From NCBI GenBank assembly GCA_964349045.1, contig CAYGFI010000084.1, positions 1 through 20,259 of the forward strand: 20,259 bases of DNA, in the 5' to 3' direction. The DNA comes from JACJXF01 sp964349045. GTDB lineage: Bacteria > Bacteroidota > Bacteroidia > Bacteroidales > GCA-2748055. The number at the start of each line of letters is the position of its first letter. Positions within the stretch are counted from its first letter, which is position 1. This document shows, piece by piece, positions 15,363-20,259 of this stretch. The translations under genes and the position numbers were made by a program. The notes under the pieces were generated by a model that saw only the letters and a program-made list of their open reading frames with translations, did not search any database and was not told the origin of the DNA.

Positions 15363-18060
15363 ACCTGAAATTATCCTGCCATGGAATCCTCTTATTATAT
15401 TTAATATCCTGCAAAATAGCTGACTTTATATTGATCTGGAAGTTAAAACTTTTATAGATACCGAAAGGAACGGCAGTTAGCCGCATCTCCCAGCAGTGAA
15501 GATCCCTGTAAATACTAACATTTGAAGTAGTAACTTTCTTCATCTTTAAATCATACCCGGTATTGTAACCGATTTTCCATTTTGGCGTCAGACTGAAATC
15601 CCCCGATAAACGTAGTGTTTGAACTATGTTTACTTCATCTCTGGGCTTGGTGTAGCTTAAACTATAATCGGCACGGATGCTCCAGGGAATGTCAAAATCG
15701 ACGTATTCCCCATAATAATAATCTTCATCATAAGTATCATACTCACTCTCGCCAATCGTTGGAGATGTTTTGACTCCGCCGGCTTCAAAGTCGCTGGCAG
15801 GTATTTCTCCCTCGGCTACTGCTGGTTTCTTCCCCGATTTCGAACTAAAATTTGTTCCAACAGATATGGAAGCATTCGTCATCCTTGCCAATTTCCCGTT
15901 CACTTTGTAATTCGGCTCATTTATTCTGCGTCTTAGTGAATCCATTGCATAGGGATCAAAACTGCCCCGGAAGGAAAGATTCACCTTGCTTTTCAAAAAC
16001 CTGGTACTTCCGTTCATGGAAACAGGTTGAAATTTAATTGAGTCATCAAAATTCATATTGCTTGAAAAGTTGAGACTCTCCAATAATTTTACTTTTTTGA
16101 GGGTTTCGGAAGTATCACTGACTTCTTTTACTTTTGCCTCCAGAGTATTACGTAAGGCGAATGACATGGTACGGGTTCTTCCGTTGGGAGAGGGTGGACC
16201 ATAAATTCCGTTTTTAAATCTCGAATAGGTTTCCAGTACTTTACCATCCTCATCTACCACGTCCTCATAATAATTTGGGATTTTACCTCTCATATCAGGA
16301 ACAAGCGACATTCCAATTGTTGGAGACATTGCATGACGTATAGCATTTAGCTTGCTTCCAGGCTTAAACTGGTACATTCCATATATCTTGGGGGCAAGCT
16401 GTATTGACAATGAGGGATAATATGCATGTGCATAACTGATCCTGTTGATAGTATCAGTTGCAGTGTACCAATAAGAAGTATCGGGTGTCACAAACTGTTC
16501 ACGGTATTTTTTTATGTAGTTGGTATAACCTACACCGGTATATCTTAAATTAGGAGTTACCGTAAGCATCCTGAACTTTTTAAGCTTTATATTATAAGCC
16601 GGATTAATATCATGTTTAAACCCGGTTCTCATTTCATCCCATACATGACTGTTAAATAGCAGGGTATCGACCGTCCTGATCTGGTTATCAAAGCTGCTGG
16701 AATAATTAAGCTGAATGGATTCGTACCATTTTTTGGTAGTACTGGTTTTGGATTTAAAAGGATAAATAGTCGACATATTAAAAGCTACTTTTGGCAGATT
16801 TAGATCAACATTTCCGGTATTACTGTTTTGGGAATGATTGGCGCTGGCTGAAAGGTTAAAGGGAGTTCCCTGCCACTTCTTTTGATAGGATATACTCGAC
16901 TGTTTGGTATTTGTTAGTGCATTTGTAAGTATCTTACTATGGCTTCTATCAAAGCCTCTGGTTGATAGGTTTACACTTGCTCTTAACTGTTGGCTGGGAT
17001 TTGATTTTGGGTCCTGGTTGTGGGACCACATTATAGAATAATCGTAACCTTCTTCATAAAATCCTTTACCTAATCCTTTGTCCCCTGTAATATTCTTAAA
17101 ATACCTGCCATTGAAATTCCCGCTAAACCGGTACCGGATCCTGTATTGAGTTCCGGCCCTGACACCCCAGGTTCCATTGGTATAAATGTCTCCGGTAACT
17201 CTCAGATCCATATAATCATTGATCGCCCAATAATACCCGCCGTTGCTCAGATAAAACCCCCTGATATTTTCCTCTCCATAAGTAGGGATCAATATTCCCG
17301 AAGTGTTGGTTTTTGTATTCGGGAAGAAACCAAAAGGAAGACCTATAGGGAGGGGAACATCTTCAAGCACCATATAAGCCGGCCCGGAAATAATTTTATC
17401 CCCCGGGATAGATTTAGCTTTTGTAAGAGCCAAATAAAAATGTGGATGATCCAGGTCACAGGTTGTATACTTTCCATTTTTCATGTGAATATGCCCGAAT
17501 TCGTCCTTTTTTGTCTGGGCAGAATGCAGGTATCCTCCCTCCTGCTCTGTTTTAACCGCTTCGATATATCCCTTTTTTGTTTTAAAATTGTACTTAATGG
17601 ATTGGGCGTTAAAAGTCTGACCCGCATCGGTAAAAACAGGCAAACCTTCCATCTTTTTGGTGGTATCGTTCATCGTACCTTTTGCAAATACCTGGCTTCC
17701 GGCCATATCGAATTCAATATAATTTGCATTCAGCTCAATCTGTTCATACTTTACACTTGCCTCACCATATAGGAATACTTTTCGATTACTCATTCCGATT
17801 ATCATGCTGTCTTTTGCACTGTAAATAACTTCGGCAGAAATATCACCACTGGCAGATTTTTTGGATTGATTCAATGAATCCGCAACAATATTTTGTCCAT
17901 CAGACCCTATTTCAATAAACTCCTCAGGTGTTAAAATTTTGCTTTTCAGGGAGTCAGGTTTTGTGATAAACAATGAGTCGTTTTCCTGTGAGTACAAAGC
18001 AGCGCCAAAAACACTTAAGATTGAAAAAAGAATAAGGTTTATATGAAGTTTATTTTGCAA
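15361..18060 (-). CDS. lptD: LPS-assembly outer membrane protein LptD
   Basis: Outer membrane translocon that inserts lipopolysaccharide into the outer leaflet; 899 residues, a size usual in Bacteroidota. A signal peptide covers about 1-25. The N-terminal OstA/jelly-roll domain (about 75-200) has a beta-rich LPS-slide pattern (VIYSAKDSMIIG, VFLYGEASVKYEQIELNA, YIEFD). The segment from Cys201 (KYTTCDLDHPHFYL) through LPLPIGLPFGFFPN-like residues to SGILIPTYG aligns well with the E. coli domain boundary around Cys173. Residues from about 250 onward form the barrel (YRIRYRFSGNFNGRYF and many alternating strands). Only two cysteines are present, Cys201 and Cys856. No lptE is adjacent. It is divergent from the amidase and MCE genes, with a 73-bp gap holding putative promoters for both sides. 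Confidence 0.92.
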   Translation of the reverse strand: MQNKLHINLILFSILSVFGAALYSQENDSLFITKPDSLKSKILTPEEFIEIGSDGQNIVADSLNQSKKSASGDISAEVIYSAKDSMIIGMSNRKVFLYGEASVKYEQIELNANYIEFDMAGSQVFAKGTMNDTTKKMEGLPVFTDAGQTFNAQSIKYNFKTKKGYIEAVKTEQEGGYLHSAQTKKDEFGHIHMKNGKYTTCDLDHPHFYLALTKAKSIPGDKIISGPAYMVLEDVPLPIGLPFGFFPNTKTNTSGILIPTYGEENIRGFYLSNGGYYWAINDYMDLRVTGDIYTNGTWGVRAGTQYRIRYRFSGNFNGRYFKNITGDKGLGKGFYEEGYDYSIMWSHNQDPKSNPSQQLRASVNLSTRGFDRSHSKILTNALTNTKQSSISYQKKWQGTPFNLSASANHSQNSNTGNVDLNLPKVAFNMSTIYPFKSKTSTTKKWYESIQLNYSSSFDNQIRTVDTLLFNSHVWDEMRTGFKHDINPAYNIKLKKFRMLTVTPNLRYTGVGYTNYIKKYREQFVTPDTSYWYTATDTINRISYAHAYYPSLSIQLAPKIYGMYQFKPGSKLNAIRHAMSPTIGMSLVPDMRGKIPNYYEDVVDEDGKVLETYSRFKNGIYGPPSPNGRTRTMSFALRNTLEAKVKEVSDTSETLKKVKLLESLNFSSNMNFDDSIKFQPVSMNGSTRFLKSKVNLSFRGSFDPYAMDSLRRRINEPNYKVNGKLARMTNASISVGTNFSSKSGKKPAVAEGEIPASDFEAGGVKTSPTIGESEYDTYDEDYYYGEYVDFDIPWSIRADYSLSYTKPRDEVNIVQTLRLSGDFSLTPKWKIGYNTGYDLKMKKVTTSNVSIYRDLHCWEMRLTAVPFGIYKSFNFQINIKSAILQDIKYNKRIPWQDNFR

Positions 18061-18071
18061 GTTAATTATGC

Positions 18072-18079
18072 TATTTTTG
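18072..18079 (+). promoter_or_regulatory. Possible -7 promoter element of the amidase-MCE operon
   Basis: TATTTTTG matches TAnnTTTG, 54 bp upstream of the amidase ATG. The nearest TTTG (18054-18057) is 14 bp away, shorter than the usual 19-21, so the -33 element is uncertain. Confidence 0.45.
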
Positions 18080-18109
18080 TAGCTGGAATGTTTAGAACTA
18101 ATGAAAGAC

Positions 18110-18117
18110 CAAAACTA
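18110..18117 (-). promoter_or_regulatory. Possible -7 promoter element of lptD
   Basis: The minus strand reads TAGTTTTG, a TAnnTTTG match, 49 bp upstream of the lptD ATG. No -33 TTTG is found at normal spacing. With the plus-strand element at 18072 the two predicted transcripts would overlap at their 5' ends. Confidence 0.45.
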
Positions 18118-18133
18118 ATTAAAATCGGCAAGA

Positions 18134-19291
18134 ATGAATCATAGAATATGTCGGTTTTGTAAACAATTTAAACGCATTTATCCTTTCATTCTTATGTTGA
18201 TAACCGGATTTTTTATTCAGTTATCACCTATTACAGCATCCGGCAATCCCGATCTGAAAAACAAAGTGCATATTGTTGTAATAGATGCCGGGCACGGAGG
18301 TAAAGATCCGGGAGCCTGTGGAACTTATGCAATGGAAAAGGATATAGCTTTGGGAATCGCCCTAAAACTCGGAAAGTATATTAAGGAAAATTTCGACGAT
18401 GTTATGGTGATCTATACCCGCGAAAGTGATGTGTTTGTCCCATTATTTGACAGGGCAGATATTGCCAATAAGGCAAATGCTGATTTATTTATTAGCATTC
18501 ATGCCAATTCCAGTGATAAAAAATTTGTTTTTGGTTGTGAAACTTTTGTAATGGGAGAGCATAAAAACGAGAGTAATTTTGAAGTGGCGAAAACTGAAAA
18601 TAATGTTATTACCCTGGAGGAAAATTATACTACCAAATATGAAGGATTTGATCCCAATTCAATTGAATCTTATATTATTTTCAGCCTGATGCAGCGAACA
18701 TACCTTAATCAGAGTTTGAAATTTGCAGGTAAAATTCAAAGTGAATTCAAGGAGAAGGCCAGAAGGGTTGACCGGGGTGTATTTCAGGCGGGATTTCTGG
18801 TGCTTTGGAGAACCACTATGCCAAGTGTATTGATCGAAACAGGATTTATTTCTCATCCAGATGAGGAAAAGTACCTTTCTTCACAAACAGGCCAGGATTA
18901 CCTGGCATCCGCTATTTTCAGAGCATTTAGAGAATATAAGACAGAAATCGAAAATAGCAGTAAATTCGAAAACAAACTGCCGGAAAAGCAAAATGATAGT
19001 TTACCCGTGCAAAATACAGAATCATCAGAACATACCTTATATTATAAGGTACAGGTATTTTCTTCCAAAACCCTCATACCTCTCGATGATACTTTGCTAA
19101 CTGATTATACTAATATTGAGTCATTTACAGCCGGGAAATGGCATAAATATGCAGTAGGTCACTATTTAAGTTATGATGCAGCCTTACAAAACCTTAAGTT
19201 AGTAAGAGAAAAGTATCCTGATGCTTTTATTATTGCCATTAAAAGCGGACAAATTATTCCGGTTAGTGAGGCAAAACAAATATTAAAATAA
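18134..19291 (+). CDS. N-acetylmuramoyl-L-alanine amidase with SPOR-like tail
   Basis: A 385-residue exported zinc hydrolase that cuts the amide bond between MurNAc and the stem peptide in peptidoglycan. An N-terminal basic and hydrophobic stretch (about 10-36) is the signal or anchor. The Amidase_3 domain (about 44-255) has the zinc ligands His54 in DAGHGG, Glu68 in MEKDIAL and His123 in SIHANSS, and catalytic Glu235 in IETGFISH. About 150-195, between His123 and Glu235, is an insert with FDPNSIESYIIF, in the place where AmiB/AmiC enzymes carry an inhibitory helix. A Ser/Glu/Asn-rich linker leads to a C-terminal SPOR-like domain (about 305-385, YYKVQVFSS and FIIAIKSGQ), which in the family binds denuded glycan at division sites. 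The MCE gene follows after 7 bp, so the two form an operon. Confidence 0.92.
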   Translation: MNHRICRFCKQFKRIYPFILMLITGFFIQLSPITASGNPDLKNKVHIVVIDAGHGGKDPGACGTYAMEKDIALGIALKLGKYIKENFDDVMVIYTRESDVFVPLFDRADIANKANADLFISIHANSSDKKFVFGCETFVMGEHKNESNFEVAKTENNVITLEENYTTKYEGFDPNSIESYIIFSLMQRTYLNQSLKFAGKIQSEFKEKARRVDRGVFQAGFLVLWRTTMPSVLIETGFISHPDEEKYLSSQTGQDYLASAIFRAFREYKTEIENSSKFENKLPEKQNDSLPVQNTESSEHTLYYKVQVFSSKTLIPLDDTLLTDYTNIESFTAGKWHKYAVGHYLSYDAALQNLKLVREKYPDAFIIAIKSGQIIPVSEAKQILK

Positions 19292-19298
19292 TGAAATC

Positions 19299-20252
19299 AT
19301 GAAGATAAAGACCGAAGTCAAGATTGGAATAATTGTTTTAGGTACAATAGCGCTTATCATTTGGGGAATAAATTTCCTCAAAGGTAAAAATGTGCTAAAA
19401 AGAACAGATGTTTATTATGCTGTTTATGATGATGTAGCAGGGCTAAAAATGTCTGGATCCGTTATCTTAAGCGGCTTTAAGGTGGGCATGATAAATAATA
19501 TTGAATTTTCAAAAGACCGTATTGACAAGGTAATCGTAGCCTTTGTCATAAATACTGAATACAATATCCCAAAGAATTCTATTGCACAGATTTATAACAG
19601 CGACATAATGGGAAATAAAGTGATACGAATAGTTCCTTCCGGTGAAAAAGAGTTCCATAAGGTAGGTGATACACTTATTGGGAACATTGATGCTGATATG
19701 ATTTCCAAAATTCAGAATCAAATCGCTCCTCTTGTTGAATCCACCACTGATGTAATTTTGGGGATCGACACACTTATTACCTCAATTAACAAGGTATTAG
19801 ATCCTGCAACTCAGCAAAAATTACAATCTGCCCTGGTTAATTTAGAATCCGTAACTGTTTCTGTTTCAAATCAACTTTCTCCCGGCGGCAAACTTGATAA
19901 AACCTTTAGCAGTCTTCAGGCATTCACTCTGATGCTTGATGAAAATAAAGATAAACTTAGTTCTGCTTTTTCCAATTTCGAAAGTATCACCGATTCGGTT
20001 GCTAACGCCAACCTGACCCAAACAATTTCCAATATCAATTCCACCTTCAGAGAAAGTCAGATTCTGCTGGAGATGATTAACAACGGAGAAGGAACCATTG
20101 GTTTGCTGGCAACGAACGATTCTCTATATAATAATCTCGTCTCCGCCAGCGAAAATCTATCAGCCCTTCTGGAAGATATGAACAGGAATCCCAAACGCTA
20201 TGTCCATTTTTCCATTTTTGGGAAAATAGGCTTATTTTTTCCGCCATCCTGA
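19299..20252 (+). CDS. MCE-domain lipid-transport protein, MlaD-like
   Basis: A 317-residue protein anchored in the inner membrane by one helix (about 7-26, IGIIVLGTIALIIWGINFL). The MCE domain (about 36-118) includes DVAGLKMSGSVILSGFKVG and the IYNSDIMGNKVIRI segment. A long helical tail (about 130-290) rich in Ser, Asn, Leu and Ile probably forms a periplasmic coiled-coil tube or collar. It ends with NPKRYVHFSIFGK, a tail I consider common in Bacteroidota members, and a complete stop codon. MCE proteins form hexameric rings that pass phospholipid between membranes with MlaE/MlaF-type ABC subunits; those genes are not in this window. It is 7 bp after the amidase gene. The direction of transport is not decidable here. 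Confidence 0.92.
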   Translation: MKIKTEVKIGIIVLGTIALIIWGINFLKGKNVLKRTDVYYAVYDDVAGLKMSGSVILSGFKVGMINNIEFSKDRIDKVIVAFVINTEYNIPKNSIAQIYNSDIMGNKVIRIVPSGEKEFHKVGDTLIGNIDADMISKIQNQIAPLVESTTDVILGIDTLITSINKVLDPATQQKLQSALVNLESVTVSVSNQLSPGGKLDKTFSSLQAFTLMLDENKDKLSSAFSNFESITDSVANANLTQTISNINSTFRESQILLEMINNGEGTIGLLATNDSLYNNLVSASENLSALLEDMNRNPKRYVHFSIFGKIGLFFPPS

Positions 20253-20259
20253 AGGGCAT

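Noticed and set aside
17146..17772. 208-codon plus-strand open frame inside lptD
   Set aside because: It is the antisense shadow of a well-supported lptD coding region.

Overview
The window looks like chromosomal DNA of a Bacteroidota member, probably Bacteroidia, though genus and species cannot be read from it. The signs are: two secreted proteins ending in a type IX secretion (T9SS) sorting tail, a Bacteroidota-type promoter (TTTG, 19 bp, TAnnTTTG) before the ribosomal operon, mostly weak Shine-Dalgarno sequences, moderately AT-rich DNA, and a Bacteroidota-style LptD / amidase / MCE-protein cluster. No phage, plasmid, transposase or CRISPR array is visible, so this is mainly housekeeping and envelope DNA with unusual intergenic repeats.

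Layout. 1-369: no supported gene; one GC-rich hairpin. 370-6882: two large secreted multidomain proteins in tandem, a papain-family peptidase and a BNR/Asp-box beta-propeller protein. They share the same C-terminal module and are separated by an exact array of 34 heptamers plus a 9-bp repeat. 6889-8819 (minus): ferritin and NADP-isocitrate dehydrogenase. 8820-9344: 525 bp without an intact gene, holding a cluster of REP-like hairpins and a possible coding remnant. 9345-11150 (minus): dnaX, with an A10 tract at the gamma/tau boundary. 11384-12445: an exported PHP-family phosphoesterase. 12491-13486 (minus): an orphan PstS-like lipoprotein. 13753-14843: rpsF-rpsR-rplI with a promoter and a terminator. 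14896-18060 (minus): ridA and lptD, separated by an octamer array. 18134-20252: a cell-wall amidase and an MlaD-like MCE protein, divergent from lptD.

How the genes fit together. The right end is an outer-envelope block: LptD inserts lipopolysaccharide, the MCE protein probably moves lipid between membranes, and the amidase cuts peptidoglycan. The left end encodes exported T9SS cargo. The middle is metabolism, iron storage, replication and translation.

The strongest candidate for something undescribed is in dnaX. An A10 run sits at codons 365-368, and both alternative frames stop within five codons, so slippage would give a gamma-like protein of about 369-372 residues. The second is the repeat pair: a G-rich tandem array of 7- or 8-bp units followed by the same 15-bp AACTTTATG-type sequence, in the same orientation, at two places 12 kb apart.
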